Of a stretch of DNA of 64,000 nucleotides, positions 32,070 to 43,173 are shown piece after piece; the first letter of the stretch is position 1, and every line of letters begins with the position of its first letter. The stretch comes from Serratia marcescens. GTDB lineage: Bacteria; Pseudomonadota; Gammaproteobacteria; Enterobacterales; Enterobacteriaceae. Under the pieces are notes generated by a model, which saw only the letters and a program-made list of their open reading frames with translations, made no database searches and had not been told where the DNA came from. Made by a program: the position numbers and the translations under genes. Location of the stretch: the NCBI RefSeq assembly GCF_029846115.1, contig NZ_JARVZZ010000001.1:1674001-1738000 (forward strand), written 5' to 3'.

Positions 32070-33074
32070 GTGAAACTGGATGAAATCGCGCGTCTCGCGG
32101 GCGTTTCGCGCACGACGGCCAGTTATGTCATCAACGGCAAGGCGAAGCAGTATCGTGTCAGCGATAAAACCGTCGAGAAAGTGATGGCCGTGGTCAGGGA
32201 GCATAACTATCACCCGAATGCCGTCGCGGCGGGGCTGCGCGCCGGGCGTACCCGTTCTATCGGTCTGGTGATCCCGGATCTGGAAAATACCAGCTATACC
32301 CGCATCGCCAACTACCTGGAACGCCAGGCGCGCCAGCGTGGCTACCAATTGCTGATCGCCTGTTCCGAAGATCAGCCGGACAACGAAATGCGCTGCATCG
32401 AGCACCTGCTGCAGCGCCAGGTGGATGCCATTATCGTCTCCACCGCCTTGCCGCCGGAGCATCCCTTCTATCAACGCTGGGCCAACGATCCGCTGCCGAT
32501 CATCGCGCTGGACCGCGCGCTGGATCGCGAGCATTTCATCAGCGTCGTCGGGGCCGATCAGGAAGATGCCTTTGCTTTGGCGCAGGAGCTGCGCACCTTC
32601 CCGGCGGAATCGGTGCTGTATCTGGGCGCCTTGCCGGAGCTTTCGGTGAGCTTCCTGCGCGAGCAGGGGTTCCGTCAGGCCTGGCAAGAGGATCCCCGCC
32701 ACGTCGATTACCTGTACGCCAACAGCTATGAACGTGAAGCCGCCGGCGCGCTGTTTGCCGAATGGCTGAAAACACACCCGATGCCGCAGGCGTTGTTTAC
32801 CACCTCGTTCTCGCTGTTGCAGGGCGTGATGGACGTGACGCTGAAGCAACGTGGCCGTTTGCCGACCGATCTGGCGATTGCCACCTTCGGTGACCATGAA
32901 CTGTTGGATTTTCTCGAGTGCCCGGTGCTCGCGGTGGCGCAGCGCCATCGTGACGTGGCCGAACGCGTGCTGGAGCTGGTGTTGGCCAGTCTGGACGAAC
33001 CGCGTAAACCCAAACCGGGTTTGACGCGTATCCGCCGCAATCTGTTCCGCCGCGGCAGCCTGAGCCGCAAATAG
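32070..33074 (+). CDS. cra: Cra (FruR), catabolite repressor/activator
   Basis: LacI-family global regulator of central carbon flux; it activates gluconeogenic and represses glycolytic genes and is displaced by fructose phosphates. The 334-residue protein matches E. coli Cra in length, with an almost unchanged DNA-binding domain ([20 protein letters not shown]) in the first 57 residues and a periplasmic-binding-like sensor domain. The start is GTG at 32070, as in E. coli, five bases after AAGGGG. A strong terminator follows. Confidence 0.97.
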   Translation: MKLDEIARLAGVSRTTASYVINGKAKQYRVSDKTVEKVMAVVREHNYHPNAVAAGLRAGRTRSIGLVIPDLENTSYTRIANYLERQARQRGYQLLIACSEDQPDNEMRCIEHLLQRQVDAIIVSTALPPEHPFYQRWANDPLPIIALDRALDREHFISVVGADQEDAFALAQELRTFPAESVLYLGALPELSVSFLREQGFRQAWQEDPRHVDYLYANSYEREAAGALFAEWLKTHPMPQALFTTSFSLLQGVMDVTLKQRGRLPTDLAIATFGDHELLDFLECPVLAVAQRHRDVAERVLELVLASLDEPRKPKPGLTRIRRNLFRRGSLSRK

Positions 33075-33085
33075 TTCGCACTACG

Positions 33086-33107
33086 GGAGCTCGCTTTGGC
33101 GAGCTCC
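33086..33107. terminator. Bidirectional terminator between cra and alaE
   Basis: GGAGCTCGC-TTTG-GCGAGCTCC, a perfect nine-pair stem, lies 11 bp after the cra stop and 4 bp before the alaE stop on the other strand. U-runs are short. Confidence 0.75.
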
Positions 33108-33111
33108 TGGT

Positions 33112-33552
33112 TTAGACATAGCCCGCCACCCGGAACAGCCGTCGGCAATATTCCAGGAAATAGCCATACACCACGCCCATTGCCATGGAAACCAGCGCAT
33201 TACTGGTCACCGCCGCCAGCATTTGTGGGCCGTCGGCGCCTACGCTCCACAGAATGGCGGCATAAACCGGCGACTGGAAGCTGACGTAGGCCAGCAGATC
33301 GGCAAGGTTGCGCAGCAGGAACTGGCCGCGCGGGCAGCGGCGCGCCGTGCGAATAAACAGATCGCGATAGCGGCCGTAAGGCCAGGCGATCAGAATGTTG
33401 ACCGGGATCGACAGCAGGCGCGAAGAGAGGGATTGCTGGAAGCTCATGCCGGAGATCAACACTTCTATCGCCATACCGGCGATAAAGCAGTACACCACCA
33501 GTGCGAACGTATCGGCAGCGGCGCTACGCCAGTGAGCGGCGGGCGAAAGCAT
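33112..33552 (-). CDS. alaE: AlaE, L-alanine exporter
   Basis: Small inner-membrane exporter of L-alanine driven by the proton gradient. The 146-residue protein (E. coli 149) has four hydrophobic segments and the conserved stretches [33 protein letters not shown] and [20 protein letters not shown]. In E. coli alaE lies elsewhere (near stpA), so its position beside cra is a rearrangement. An AGGAGAG ribosome site precedes the start. Confidence 0.92.
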   Translation of the reverse strand: MLSPAAHWRSAAADTFALVVYCFIAGMAIEVLISGMSFQQSLSSRLLSIPVNILIAWPYGRYRDLFIRTARRCPRGQFLLRNLADLLAYVSFQSPVYAAILWSVGADGPQMLAAVTSNALVSMAMGVVYGYFLEYCRRLFRVAGYV

Positions 33553-34417
33553 GCACTCTCTCCTTTCTTTGTTAATATTCTGTTGGATTTATTGTTTTTG
33601 GCTGTTAATTCTAGTTTTTTGCGTTTTATATAGTGTACTAATCCGTCGTGTGTTTTTTAACTAGATTTATATTTTTATTTTTAACATTTGTTCGGTTTTT
33701 GTCCCGCAGAACTGGGGCACAGGATGGGGCGGGGAGATTAAAATCGGTGTTTTTAAATAAGTCCATTAAAAACATGCAGTTGCGATTTTTGGTGTTTGAA
33801 GAGGATTTTTTCCGGCAAAAATTGTGGAAATAAAGGTGTAAGAAAATGAAACCATAATTGTAAACAGGTATTTTGGGAATAATCTTACCAAATTGATTTA
33901 AATCGAAATTACTTCTGCTCGTAATATCCGAGCCATTTATTTTCGCCGTGCTCTCATCATGGCGGTACAAATTGAAGTAAAATAGCGCGCAGTTTCACGG
34001 TGAATAACGATTGAGCGTTATTAACTCAAGGGGTTATGGCCTTATTCTGCGGTCGATTCGTCAGGCGCCGAGCCTTGGCGGGCGCGGGGCGGCAGCGGTT
34101 ACAGCCCTGAGATTGCCGAGCTGAAAAATGAGACATGGCTTGCAGAAGGAAGTAATGAGTTAATTAATCGCCAGTTCGTCAGGTTTTTAATCAGATTCTT
34201 TCCGCTTAGAAAATTCTCTCCGTTTATCATGGTGTTAATTTTTAATCGTCGAATTATCAGAGTTTCTTTCGCGAGTCAGCTCCCAAAATGACCAGAGAAA
34301 TATTGCCAAAGCGCTGGCGCTCTGGCTTGACAAGGTTTTCATACCCTCCGTAAACTCCATTGTGTGGGAATTTGTGGGGTAAAGTGGTGAAAACGGTCAC
34401 TAAGGGGTAGCTCAGGA
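33553..34417. other. 865-bp gap between alaE and mraZ, mostly AT-rich, no gene recognised
   Basis: The left two thirds are AT-rich with many T-runs. A short GC-rich island occurs at about 34057-34105, which includes a possible 24-codon reading frame from ATG 34036 to TGA 34110; its ribosome site AAGGGG is only two bases from the ATG, so I do not call it. The only clear function is at the right end: the mra promoter and MraZ operators. A 110-codon frame on the minus strand (33638-33970) has low-complexity Asn/Lys-rich composition and no recognisable family. Confidence 0.55.
34327..34389 (+). promoter_or_regulatory. Pmra promoter with three MraZ operator repeats
   Basis: A perfect -35 TTGACA (34327-34332), an 18-base spacer and TAAACT (34351-34356) make a good sigma-70 promoter. 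Just downstream TGGGA (34365-34369), TGGGG (34375-34379) and TGGTG (34385-34389) repeat every ten bases, the arrangement known for MraZ binding before the division and cell-wall cluster. The third repeat is degenerate. MraZ autorepression is expected. Confidence 0.82.
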
Positions 34418-34876
34418 ATGTTCCGTGGAGCGACGATGGTCAACCTCGACAGCAAAGGGCGGCTCGCCGTACCTACCCGATATCGGGAATTGCTCAACGA
34501 GGAATCGCAAGGCCAAATGGTCTGTACCATTGACCTCCATCAGCCCTGCCTGCTGCTTTATCCTTTGCCCGAATGGGAAATTATTGAACAAAAATTATCA
34601 CGTCTGTCGAGCATGAATCCCGCCGAGCGCCGCGTTCAGCGCCTGCTGCTGGGGCATGCCAGTGAGTGTCAGATGGATAGTGCCGGTCGTTTGCTGTTAG
34701 CCAATACGCTGCGGCAGCACGCCGGACTCACGAAAGAAGTGATGCTGGTCGGTCAGTTCAACAAGTTTGAACTGTGGGATGAACAGACCTGGTATCAACA
34801 AGTCAAGGATGATATTGACGCTGAACAGTCGACTCAGGAACCGTTGTCTGAGCGGCTACAGGACTTGTCGCTATAA
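34418..34876 (+). CDS. mraZ: MraZ, transcriptional regulator of the dcw cluster
   Basis: AbrB-like ring-forming repressor of its own operon. The 152-residue protein has the two DXXXR motifs in DSKGR (residue about 11) and DSAGR (about 86). It is the first gene of the division/cell-wall cluster, two bases before rsmH, and the operator repeats at 34365-34389 lie in its leader. Confidence 0.97.
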   Translation: MFRGATMVNLDSKGRLAVPTRYRELLNEESQGQMVCTIDLHQPCLLLYPLPEWEIIEQKLSRLSSMNPAERRVQRLLLGHASECQMDSAGRLLLANTLRQHAGLTKEVMLVGQFNKFELWDEQTWYQQVKDDIDAEQSTQEPLSERLQDLSL

Positions 34877-34878
34877 GC

Positions 34879-35820
34879 ATGTTGGAAAACTATAAACACA
34901 CCACCGTCCTGCTGGACGAAGCCGTCAACGGCCTCAACATCCGCAGCAACGGCATATATATCGACGGTACTTTTGGTCGCGGTGGCCATTCTCGTCTGAT
35001 TCTGTCCCAGCTGGGGCCGGAAGGGCGCTTGCTGGCGATTGACCGTGACCCTCAGGCGATTGCAGCCGCCAAATCTATTGAAGATCCTCGTTTTACCATC
35101 GTACACGGCCCATTCTCCGAGTTGTCGCACTACGTGCGGGAACGTGAACTGGTGGGCAAGATCGACGGCGTTCTGCTCGATCTGGGCGTTTCCTCGCCGC
35201 AGCTTGACGACGCAGAGCGCGGGTTCTCCTTTATGCGCGACGGTCCGCTGGACATGCGTATGGATCCGTCCACCGGCCTGTCCGCCGCAGAGTGGCTGAT
35301 GAAGGCCGAAGCGGACGACATCGCTTGGGTGCTGAAAACCTTTGGCGAAGAGCGTTTCGCCAAGCGCATCGCACGCGCCATCGTGGAAAGAAACCGCGTG
35401 GAGCCGATGACGCGCACCAAAGAGTTGGCGGATCTGATTGCCGATGCCAGCCCGTTCCGTGAAAAGCACAAGCATCCGGCGACGCGCAGCTTCCAGGCGA
35501 TTCGTATCTATATCAACAGCGAGCTGGAAGAGATCGAGCGTGCGCTCGACGGCGCGCTGGAAGTGCTGGCCCCACAGGGCCGTTTGTCGATCATCAGCTT
35601 CCACTCGCTGGAAGACCGCATCGTCAAACGCTTTATGCGTCACCACAGCCGCGGCGCTCAGGTGCCGGCGGGAATTCCGTTGACCGAAGAGCAACTGCGC
35701 AGCATGGGCGGGCGAACGCTGAAAGCGCTGGGCAAAATGATGCCGTCGGAAGCGGAAGTGGCGGACAACCCGCGTGCGCGCAGCTCGGTGCTGCGTATTG
35801 CTGAGAGGATGCCCGCGTGA
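34879..35820 (+). CDS. rsmH: RsmH (MraW), 16S rRNA m4C1402 methyltransferase
   Basis: SAM-dependent methyltransferase that makes the N4 methylation of C1402 in 16S rRNA. The 313-residue protein (as in E. coli) starts [19 protein letters not shown] and has the SAM motif [11 protein letters not shown] near residue 32 and [11 protein letters not shown] near 103. Its TGA overlaps the GTG start of ftsL (GTGA), implying coupling. Confidence 0.97.
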   Translation: MLENYKHTTVLLDEAVNGLNIRSNGIYIDGTFGRGGHSRLILSQLGPEGRLLAIDRDPQAIAAAKSIEDPRFTIVHGPFSELSHYVRERELVGKIDGVLLDLGVSSPQLDDAERGFSFMRDGPLDMRMDPSTGLSAAEWLMKAEADDIAWVLKTFGEERFAKRIARAIVERNRVEPMTRTKELADLIADASPFREKHKHPATRSFQAIRIYINSELEEIERALDGALEVLAPQGRLSIISFHSLEDRIVKRFMRHHSRGAQVPAGIPLTEEQLRSMGGRTLKALGKMMPSEAEVADNPRARSSVLRIAERMPA

Positions 35821-36137
35821 TTGGCAACGAACGTCACGGCCTGGTCGGGGTGATTGGCGGCGATCTGCTGCGCAACGCCAAGATCCCCCTGATTTTACTG
35901 ATTGCGTCACTGGTCTCTGCGGTTTTCGTGGTGACCACCGCGCACCGTACCCGCCTGCTGACCGCCGAGCGCGAACAGCTGGTTCTGGAGCGCGATGCGC
36001 TGGATATCGAGTGGCGCAACCTGATTTTAGAAGAGAACGCCCTCGGCGATCACAGCCGGGTTGAACGTATCGCGACAGAAAAACTGCAGATGCAACACGT
36101 TGATCCATCGCAGGAAAATATCATCGTTAAACAATGA
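35817..36137 (+). CDS. ftsL: FtsL, divisome bitopic protein
   Basis: Forms the FtsQLB complex that activates FtsWI at the septum. The 106-residue protein has a short cytoplasmic tail, one transmembrane helix (about residues 23-42) and a periplasmic coiled-coil starting at [18 protein letters not shown]. The GTG at 35817 overlaps the rsmH stop. E. coli FtsL is 121 residues, so the cytoplasmic tail is about 15 residues shorter here, unless an earlier start inside rsmH is used. Confidence 0.94.
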   Translation: MIGNERHGLVGVIGGDLLRNAKIPLILLIASLVSAVFVVTTAHRTRLLTAEREQLVLERDALDIEWRNLILEENALGDHSRVERIATEKLQMQHVDPSQENIIVKQ

Positions 36138-36179
36138 ATGGTTTAACCGGAATAATGACACGGAGTAGAAAGGAAACGC

Positions 36180-37943
36180 ATGAAAGCAGCGCGCCCCGGT
36201 AAGTTGAGACGCCAGGAAGATCAGGCCAGCTTTGTCAGCTGGCGTTTTGCGTTGCTGTGCGGCTGCATTTTGCTGGCGATGGTTGGCCTGATGCTGCGCG
36301 TCGCGTACCTGCAGGTCATCAATCCCGATCGGCTGGTAAAAGAAGGCGACATGCGTTCGTTGCGCGTGCAGGAAGTGCCGACCGCGCGCGGCATGATCAG
36401 CGATCGCGCCGGCCGGCCGTTGGCGGTCAGCGTGCCGGTAAATGCGGTGTGGGCGGATCCGAAAGAGCTGAACGAGCGCGGCGGCATCACCCTGGACAGC
36501 CGTTGGAAAGCGCTTTCCGATGCGCTGAACATCCCGTTGGACCAACTCTCCAACCGCATCAACGCCAACCCGAAAGGGCGCTTCGTTTATCTGGCTCGCC
36601 AGGTGAACCCGGCGATCGGCGACTACATCCACAAGCTCAAGCTGCCGGGGATCTATCTGCGGCAGGAATCACGCCGTTACTATCCGGCAGGGCAGGTGAC
36701 GTCGCACATCATCGGCGTGACCAACATCGACGGGCAAGGCATCGAAGGCGTCGAGAAGAGCTTTGACCGCTGGCTGACCGGGCAACCGGGCGAGAGAACG
36801 GTGCGTAAGGACCGCTTCGGCCGGGTGATCGAAGATATCTCCTCCGTCGACAGCCAGGCGGCGCACAACCTGGTGCTGAGTGTCGATGAACGCCTGCAGG
36901 CGCTGGTGTATCGCGAACTGAACAACGCGGTGGCGTTCAACAAGGCCGAGTCGGGCACCGCGGTGCTGATCGACGTGAACACCGGCGAAGTGCTGGCGAT
37001 GGCCAACAGCCCGTCTTACAACCCGAACAACATGGCCGGTACGCCGAAAGAGACCATGCGTAACCGTGCCATCACCGATATTTTTGAACCCGGTTCAACC
37101 GTGAAGCCGATGGTGGTGATGACCGCGCTGCAAAACGGCGTGGTGAGAGAAAACAGCGTGCTGAACACCATCCCGTACCGCATTCAGGGCCACGAGATCA
37201 AAGACGTGGCGCGGTACTCGGAGCTGTCATTGACCGGGATCTTGCAGAAGTCGAGTAACGTCGGTGTTTCAAAGCTGGCGTTAGCGATGCCGTCCTCAGC
37301 GTTAGTAGATACTTACTCTCGTTTTGGGCTGGGAAAAGCGACCAATTTGGGGCTGGTCGGAGAAAGCAGTGGCATATACCCAAAAAAACAACGGTGGTCT
37401 GACATAGAGAGGGCCACCTTCTCTTTCGGCTACGGGCTGATGGTAACTCCGTTACAGTTGGCGCGAGTCTATGCAACGATCGGCAGCCTGGGCGTGTATC
37501 GCCCATTGTCGATCACCAAGGTTGACCCTCCGGTCGCCGGCGAACGCGTTTTCCCTGAACCTCTGGTGCGCACCGTGGTGCACATGATGGAAAGCGTGGC
37601 CTTGCCGGGTGGCGGCGGCGTGAAAGCCGCCATCAAGGGATACCGTATCGCCATCAAAACCGGTACCGCGAAAAAAGTGGGCCCGGACGGCAAGTACGTC
37701 AACCGATACATCGCTTATACCGCCGGCGTCGCGCCGGCAAGTAATCCCCGTTTTGCCCTCGTGGTCGTCATCAACGACCCGCAGGGCGGGAAATATTATG
37801 GTGGCGCAATCTCCGCGCCGGTGTTCGGTGCCATTATGGGTGGCGTATTGCGCACCATGAACGTCGAGCCTGACGCGTTGCCTACCGGTGACAAAAGCGA
37901 ATTAGTGATTAACAAGAAAGAGGGTTCAGGTGGCAGATCGTAA
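36180..37943 (+). CDS. ftsI: FtsI (PBP3), septal peptidoglycan transpeptidase
   Basis: Class B penicillin-binding protein that crosslinks septal peptidoglycan with FtsW. The 587-residue protein has a transmembrane anchor at about residues 22-44, the pedestal domain, and the transpeptidase motifs SxxK (GSTVKPM, about residue 306), SSN (about 359) and KTGT (about 494). The end overlaps murE by 14 bases. From about 37240 to 37460 the codon choice turns unlike its surroundings, with many rare codons (ATA, AGG, TTA, CCA, GGA), while the protein sequence stays typical. Confidence 0.97.
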   Translation: MKAARPGKLRRQEDQASFVSWRFALLCGCILLAMVGLMLRVAYLQVINPDRLVKEGDMRSLRVQEVPTARGMISDRAGRPLAVSVPVNAVWADPKELNERGGITLDSRWKALSDALNIPLDQLSNRINANPKGRFVYLARQVNPAIGDYIHKLKLPGIYLRQESRRYYPAGQVTSHIIGVTNIDGQGIEGVEKSFDRWLTGQPGERTVRKDRFGRVIEDISSVDSQAAHNLVLSVDERLQALVYRELNNAVAFNKAESGTAVLIDVNTGEVLAMANSPSYNPNNMAGTPKETMRNRAITDIFEPGSTVKPMVVMTALQNGVVRENSVLNTIPYRIQGHEIKDVARYSELSLTGILQKSSNVGVSKLALAMPSSALVDTYSRFGLGKATNLGLVGESSGIYPKKQRWSDIERATFSFGYGLMVTPLQLARVYATIGSLGVYRPLSITKVDPPVAGERVFPEPLVRTVVHMMESVALPGGGGVKAAIKGYRIAIKTGTAKKVGPDGKYVNRYIAYTAGVAPASNPRFALVVVINDPQGGKYYGGAISAPVFGAIMGGVLRTMNVEPDALPTGDKSELVINKKEGSGGRS

Positions 37944-39417
37944 TTTGCGCGACTTACTCGCCCCGTGGGTGCCGACGGCACCCGGGCGCGCGCTGCGGGA
38001 AATGACATTAGACAGCCGTGTGGCGGCTGCCGGGGATCTGTTTGTCGCCGTTGTCGGCCATCAAACGGATGGACGCCGCTATATTCCGCAGGCCATCGCG
38101 CAGGGCGTCGCCGCCGTGATCGCCGAAGCTGACGGCCAGGCCGAAGACGGCGCCATCGTTGAAATGCACGGCGTGCCGGTGATCTACCTGAGCCAACTGA
38201 ACCAGCGCCTTTCCGCGCTGGCCGGGCGTTTTTACCACCAGCCGGGCGAGCGTCTGCGTCTGGTCGGCGTGACCGGCACCAACGGCAAAACCACCACCAC
38301 GCAGCTGTTGGCGCAGTGGAGCCAACTGCTGGGCGAAACCAGCGCGGTGATGGGCACCGTCGGCAACGGCCTGCTGGGCCAGGTGTGTCCGACCGAGAAT
38401 ACCACCGGTTCTGCGGTGGATGTTCAACACGTATTAAACGAGCTGGCGGAACAGGGCGCGACCTTCGCCGCCATGGAAGTTTCTTCCCACGGTCTGGTGC
38501 AACACCGGGTGGCGGCGCTGCCGTTCGCCGCGGCGGTCTTCACCAACCTGAGCCGCGATCACCTTGATTACCACGGTGACATGGCCAATTACGAGGCGGC
38601 CAAATGGTCGCTGTTCGCCGGCCACAGCGTGGGGCAGGCAATCATCAATGCCGACGATGACGTCGGTCAGCGCTGGCTGAGCAAGTTGCCGGATGCGGTG
38701 GCGGTGACGATGCAGGACAACCTGCAGCCGGGCTGCCACGGCCGCTGGCTGAAAACCACGGCGGTCGATTATCACGACAACGGCGCCACCGTTCGTTTCA
38801 GCTCCAGCTGGGGCGACGGCGAAATCGAAAGCCGCCTGATGGGCGCGTTCAACGTCAGCAACCTGCTGTTGGCCTTGGCGACGCTGCTGTCGCTGGGCTA
38901 TCCGCTGGAGGCGCTGGTGGAAACCGGGAGCCGCCTGCAGCCGGTCTGCGGCCGCATGGAAGTGTTCAACGCGCCGGGCAAACCGACGGTAGTGGTGGAT
39001 TACGCCCACACGCCGGATGCGCTGGAGAAAGCGCTGGAAGCCGCGCGCCTGCACTGCCAGGGGCAGCTGTGGTGCGTGTTCGGCTGCGGCGGCGATCGCG
39101 ACAAGGGCAAGCGCCCGCTGATGGGCGGCATCGCCGAGCAATTCGCCGATCGCGTGGTGATCACCGATGACAACCCGCGTACCGAAGAGCCGCGCGCGAT
39201 TATCAACGACATCCTGACCGGATTGCTGGATGCCGGGCAGGCGCTGGTGATCCACGGCCGCGCCGAAGCGGTGACCAGCGCCATCATGCAGGCGCAGGAA
39301 CAGGATGTGGTGTTGGTGGCAGGCAAAGGCCACGAAGATTATCAGCTGGTGGGCAACCGCCGCCTGGATTACTCCGACCGCACGACGGTCGCCCGACTGC
39401 TGGGGGTGCTGGCATGA
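37930..39417 (+). CDS. murE: MurE, UDP-MurNAc-tripeptide ligase (meso-DAP adding)
   Basis: Adds meso-diaminopimelate to UDP-MurNAc-L-Ala-D-Glu. The 495-residue protein has the P-loop GTNGKTTTT at residues 116-124 and the DNPRTEEPR motif, whose DNPR marks meso-DAP specificity, near 414. It starts with GTG at 37930 inside ftsI, as in E. coli, and its stop overlaps the murF start (ATGA). Confidence 0.97.
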   Translation: MADRNLRDLLAPWVPTAPGRALREMTLDSRVAAAGDLFVAVVGHQTDGRRYIPQAIAQGVAAVIAEADGQAEDGAIVEMHGVPVIYLSQLNQRLSALAGRFYHQPGERLRLVGVTGTNGKTTTTQLLAQWSQLLGETSAVMGTVGNGLLGQVCPTENTTGSAVDVQHVLNELAEQGATFAAMEVSSHGLVQHRVAALPFAAAVFTNLSRDHLDYHGDMANYEAAKWSLFAGHSVGQAIINADDDVGQRWLSKLPDAVAVTMQDNLQPGCHGRWLKTTAVDYHDNGATVRFSSSWGDGEIESRLMGAFNVSNLLLALATLLSLGYPLEALVETGSRLQPVCGRMEVFNAPGKPTVVVDYAHTPDALEKALEAARLHCQGQLWCVFGCGGDRDKGKRPLMGGIAEQFADRVVITDDNPRTEEPRAIINDILTGLLDAGQALVIHGRAEAVTSAIMQAQEQDVVLVAGKGHEDYQLVGNRRLDYSDRTTVARLLGVLA

Positions 39418-40775
39418 TCCCTGTCTCTCTTCAGACACTGGCTGAGGTATTGAGCGCTGAACTGATTGGCGCCGATTGCCAAATTGTCGAGGTGACGACA
39501 GACACCCGCAAGGTGACCGCCGGTTGCCTGTTTGTGGCGCTGAAAGGCGAGCGTTTCGACGCTCACGACTTCGCGGCGGATGCCATAGTCGCAGGCGCCG
39601 GGGCGCTGCTGGTCAGTAAGCGCTTATTGGTGGACGTGCCGCAGCTGGTGGTGCAAGACACCCGTCTGGCGCTGGGGCAGCTTGGCGCCTGGGTGCGTCA
39701 GCAGGTGCCGGCGCGCGTGGTGGCGCTGACCGGTTCCTCGGGCAAGACATCGGTGAAAGAAATGACCGCCGCCATTCTGCGCGAATGCGGCGAAGTGCTG
39801 TATACCGCCGGCAACTTCAATAACGACATCGGCGTGCCGCTGACGCTGTTGCGTTTGGAGCCGCAGCATGATTTTGCCGTGATAGAGCTGGGCGCTAACC
39901 ATATTGGCGAAATCGCTTACACCACCGCATTGACCCGTCCGCAGACCGCTTTGGTGAACAACCTAGCGGCGGCGCACTTGGAAGGCTTCGGCTCGCTGGC
40001 CGGCGTCGCGCAGGCGAAAGGTGAAATCTTTACCGGCCTGCCGGCCGACGGCGTGGCGATCATCAACGCCGACAACAACGACTGGCCGCACTGGCAGAGC
40101 ATGTTGGGCGGCAAAACCGTCTGGCGCTTCTCGCCGCAGGCTGCCGAAGGCGTGGACTTCTTCGCGGACGACGTGCGGGTGAACGGTGCAGGCACGCAGT
40201 TCACGCTGCACAGCCCGTTCGGCACCGCCGAGATCGCGCTGCCGCTGCCGGGGCGCCACAACGTGGCCAACGCGCTGGCGGCGACGGCGTTGGCGATGTC
40301 GGTGGGCGCCACCCTCGAAGCGGTGCGTCAGGGGCTGAAACAGCTGCAGGCGGTGCCGGGGCGTCTGTTCCCGGTGGCACTGGCCGAAGGCAAGCTGCTG
40401 CTGGACGACAGCTATAACGCCAACGTCGGGTCGATGACCGCGGCGGCGCAGGTGCTGGCAGAGATGCCGGGCTACCGCGTGATGGTGGTCGGCGATATGG
40501 CCGAGCTGGGTGCGGAAGCGGAAGAATGCCACCGTCAGGTGGGCGAAGCCGCCCGTCTGGCCGGGGTCGACAAAGTGATCAGCGTCGGCGGTTTGAGCCG
40601 CGTGCTGAGCGAAGCGTCCGGCAATGGCGAACATTATCAAGACAAGACAGCAGTGATCGCGCGCGTGGCGGAATTACTGTCGGAACATGCGGTCATTACC
40701 GTGTTAATCAAAGGTTCACGTAGTGCCGCAATGGAGCAGGTAGTACGCGCGTTACAGGAGAAAGCACCATGTTAG
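39414..40775 (+). CDS. murF: MurF, UDP-MurNAc-tripeptide D-Ala-D-Ala ligase
   Basis: Adds D-Ala-D-Ala to complete the UDP-MurNAc-pentapeptide. The 453-residue protein has the P-loop [11 protein letters not shown] at residues 107-117 and [13 protein letters not shown] near 330, the Mur-family C-terminal segment. Overlaps murE by four bases and mraY by seven. Confidence 0.97.
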   Translation: MIPVSLQTLAEVLSAELIGADCQIVEVTTDTRKVTAGCLFVALKGERFDAHDFAADAIVAGAGALLVSKRLLVDVPQLVVQDTRLALGQLGAWVRQQVPARVVALTGSSGKTSVKEMTAAILRECGEVLYTAGNFNNDIGVPLTLLRLEPQHDFAVIELGANHIGEIAYTTALTRPQTALVNNLAAAHLEGFGSLAGVAQAKGEIFTGLPADGVAIINADNNDWPHWQSMLGGKTVWRFSPQAAEGVDFFADDVRVNGAGTQFTLHSPFGTAEIALPLPGRHNVANALAATALAMSVGATLEAVRQGLKQLQAVPGRLFPVALAEGKLLLDDSYNANVGSMTAAAQVLAEMPGYRVMVVGDMAELGAEAEECHRQVGEAARLAGVDKVISVGGLSRVLSEASGNGEHYQDKTAVIARVAELLSEHAVITVLIKGSRSAAMEQVVRALQEKAPC

Positions 40776-41851
40776 TTTGGCTGGCCGAGCATTTGGTCAA
40801 GTATTACTCAGGCTTCAACGTCTTTTCTTATCTGACGTTCCGAGCCATTGTCAGCCTGCTGACCGCGCTGTTCCTGTCGCTGTGGATGGGCCCGCGGGTG
40901 ATCAAGCGCCTGCAAGAAATGTCCTTCGGCCAGGTGGTGCGTAACGACGGCCCCGAGTCGCACTTCAGCAAGCGCGGCACGCCGACCATGGGCGGCATCA
41001 TGATCCTGACCTCCATCACCATTTCGGTGCTGATGTGGGCCTACCCGTCCAACCCGTATGTCTGGTGCGTGCTGTTCGTGCTGGTGGGTTACGGCATCGT
41101 CGGTTTCGTCGACGACTACCGCAAGGTGGTGCGCAAAGACACCAAAGGGCTGATCGCCCGCTGGAAGTATTTCTGGCAGTCGGTGATTGCGCTGATTGTC
41201 GCATTCGCCATGTACGCCGTCGGAAAAGACACGCCAGCCACCGAGCTGGTTGTGCCGTTCTTTAAGGACGTGATGCCGCAGCTGGGCCTGCTGTATATCC
41301 TGCTGGCCTATTTCGTGATCGTCGGCACCAGCAACGCGGTCAACCTGACCGACGGCCTGGACGGCCTGGCTATCATGCCGACGGTATTCGTGGCGGCCGG
41401 CTTCGCGCTGGTGGCCTGGGCGACCGGTAACATGAACTTCGCCAACTACCTGCATATTCCGTATCTGCGTCATGCCGGTGAGTTGGTGATCGTGTGTACC
41501 GCCATCGTCGGCGCCGGCCTCGGGTTCCTGTGGTTCAACACTTACCCGGCCCAGGTGTTTATGGGCGACGTCGGTTCGTTGGCGCTGGGCGGCGCGCTGG
41601 GCACCATCGCGGTGCTGCTGCGTCAGGAGTTCTTGTTGGTGATCATGGGCGGCGTATTCGTGGTAGAGACGCTGTCGGTGATCCTGCAGGTGGGATCGTT
41701 CAAGCTGCGCGGGCAACGCATTTTCCGCATGGCGCCGATTCACCACCACTATGAATTGAAAGGCTGGCCGGAACCGCGCGTTATCGTGCGCTTCTGGATC
41801 ATTTCGCTGATGCTGGTGCTGATTGGCCTGGCAACGCTGAAGGTGCGTTAA
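40769..41851 (+). CDS. mraY: MraY, phospho-MurNAc-pentapeptide transferase
   Basis: Inner-membrane enzyme that makes lipid I from UDP-MurNAc-pentapeptide and undecaprenyl phosphate. The 360-residue length equals E. coli MraY, with about ten transmembrane helices. Active-site stretches are visible: FVDDYRKV (paired Asp, near residue 115), [10 protein letters not shown] (near 190), [12 protein letters not shown] (near 265) and the histidine cluster APIHHHYE (near 323). Confidence 0.97.
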   Translation: MLVWLAEHLVKYYSGFNVFSYLTFRAIVSLLTALFLSLWMGPRVIKRLQEMSFGQVVRNDGPESHFSKRGTPTMGGIMILTSITISVLMWAYPSNPYVWCVLFVLVGYGIVGFVDDYRKVVRKDTKGLIARWKYFWQSVIALIVAFAMYAVGKDTPATELVVPFFKDVMPQLGLLYILLAYFVIVGTSNAVNLTDGLDGLAIMPTVFVAAGFALVAWATGNMNFANYLHIPYLRHAGELVIVCTAIVGAGLGFLWFNTYPAQVFMGDVGSLALGGALGTIAVLLRQEFLLVIMGGVFVVETLSVILQVGSFKLRGQRIFRMAPIHHHYELKGWPEPRVIVRFWIISLMLVLIGLATLKVR

Positions 41852-41853
41852 TC

Positions 41854-43173
41854 ATGGCAGACTATCAGGGTAGAAAAGTCGTCATCATCGGATTGGGCCT
41901 TACCGGCCTGTCCTGTGTCGATTTCTTCATGGCGCGCGGCGTAACGCCGCGCGTGATGGATACCCGTATCGCGCCGCCAGGGTTGGACAAACTGCCTGAA
42001 AGCGTGGAGCGCCATCTGGGCGATCTGAACCAGGATTGGCTGCTGGCGGCGGATCTGATCGTTGCCAGCCCGGGCGTCGCGTTGGCGACCCCGGCATTGA
42101 GCGCCGCGGCGGACGCCGGCGTGGAAATCGTCGGTGACGTCGAACTGTTCTGCCGTGAAGCGCAGGCGCCGATCGTGGCGATCACCGGCTCCAACGGTAA
42201 AAGTACCGTCACCACCCTGGTGGGCGAGATGGCGAAAGCTGCCGGTTGGGCTGTGGGCGTGGGCGGCAATATCGGCCTGCCGGCGCTGAGCCTGCTGCGT
42301 CAGGAGTGCCAGCTTTACGTGCTGGAGCTGTCCAGCTTCCAGCTGGAAACGACGTATAGCCTGCGGGCGGCGGCGGCGACCATCTTGAACGTGACCGAAG
42401 ATCATATGGACCGCTATCCGTTTGGCCTGCAGCAGTATCGCGGCGCCAAGCTGCGCGTGTATGAAAACGCCGCCGTGTGCGTGGTGAACGCGGACGACGC
42501 GCTGACCATGCCGGTGCGCGGCGCCGACGAGCGCTGCGTTAGCTTCGGCGCCGACGTGGGCGACTATCACCTGAACCGTCAGCAAGGGGAAACCTGGCTG
42601 CGGGTGCGCGGTGAGAAGGTGCTGAATACGCGCGAGATGAAGCTGACCGGCCGCCACAACTACACCAACGCCCTGGCGGCGCTGGCGTTGGCGGATGCGG
42701 TCAACATCCCGCGCGCGTCCAGCCTGAAGGCGCTGACCACCTTCACCGGCCTGGCGCACCGCTTCCAGTTGGCCTGGGAGCACAACGGCGTGCGTTGGAT
42801 CAACGACTCCAAAGCCACCAACGTTGGCAGCACCGAAGCGGCGCTGAACGGTCTGCAGGTGGACGGTACGCTGCATCTGCTGCTCGGCGGCGACGGCAAA
42901 TCCGCCGATTTCTCGCCGCTGGCGCGCTATCTGCAGGGCGACAACGTGCGTCTGTATTGCTTTGGCCGCGACGGCGCCCAGCTGGCACAGCTGCGGCCGG
43001 AAGTGGCGACGCTGACCGAGACCATGGAGCAGGCGATGCGCACCATCGCCAGCCGCGTACAGCCCGGCGACATGGTATTGCTGTCGCCGGCCTGCGCCAG
43101 CCTCGATCAGTTCCGTAATTTTGAAGTGCGCGGCGATGAGTTCGCCCGCTTGGCGCAGGAGCTTGGCGGATGA
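41854..43173 (+). CDS. murD: MurD, UDP-MurNAc-L-Ala D-Glu ligase
   Basis: Cytoplasmic ligase adding D-glutamate to UDP-MurNAc-L-alanine. The 439-residue protein (E. coli 438) starts [20 protein letters not shown] and has the P-loop [11 protein letters not shown] near residue 110 and the Mur motif [11 protein letters not shown] near 317. Starts two bases after mraY and overlaps ftsW by four bases (ATGA). Confidence 0.97.
   Translation: MADYQGRKVVIIGLGLTGLSCVDFFMARGVTPRVMDTRIAPPGLDKLPESVERHLGDLNQDWLLAADLIVASPGVALATPALSAAADAGVEIVGDVELFCREAQAPIVAITGSNGKSTVTTLVGEMAKAAGWAVGVGGNIGLPALSLLRQECQLYVLELSSFQLETTYSLRAAAATILNVTEDHMDRYPFGLQQYRGAKLRVYENAAVCVVNADDALTMPVRGADERCVSFGADVGDYHLNRQQGETWLRVRGEKVLNTREMKLTGRHNYTNALAALALADAVNIPRASSLKALTTFTGLAHRFQLAWEHNGVRWINDSKATNVGSTEAALNGLQVDGTLHLLLGGDGKSADFSPLARYLQGDNVRLYCFGRDGAQLAQLRPEVATLTETMEQAMRTIASRVQPGDMVLLSPACASLDQFRNFEVRGDEFARLAQELGG

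Noticed and set aside
33638..33970. 110-codon frame on the - strand before mraZ
   Set aside because: Asn/Lys-rich product of AT-rich DNA, no ribosome site of quality and no known family; an AT-rich chance frame is more likely.
34036..34110. 24-codon frame with AAGGGG upstream
   Set aside because: Ribosome site is only two bases from the ATG, and the peptide is Arg-rich with no recognisable pattern; mentioned only as part of the unexplained region.
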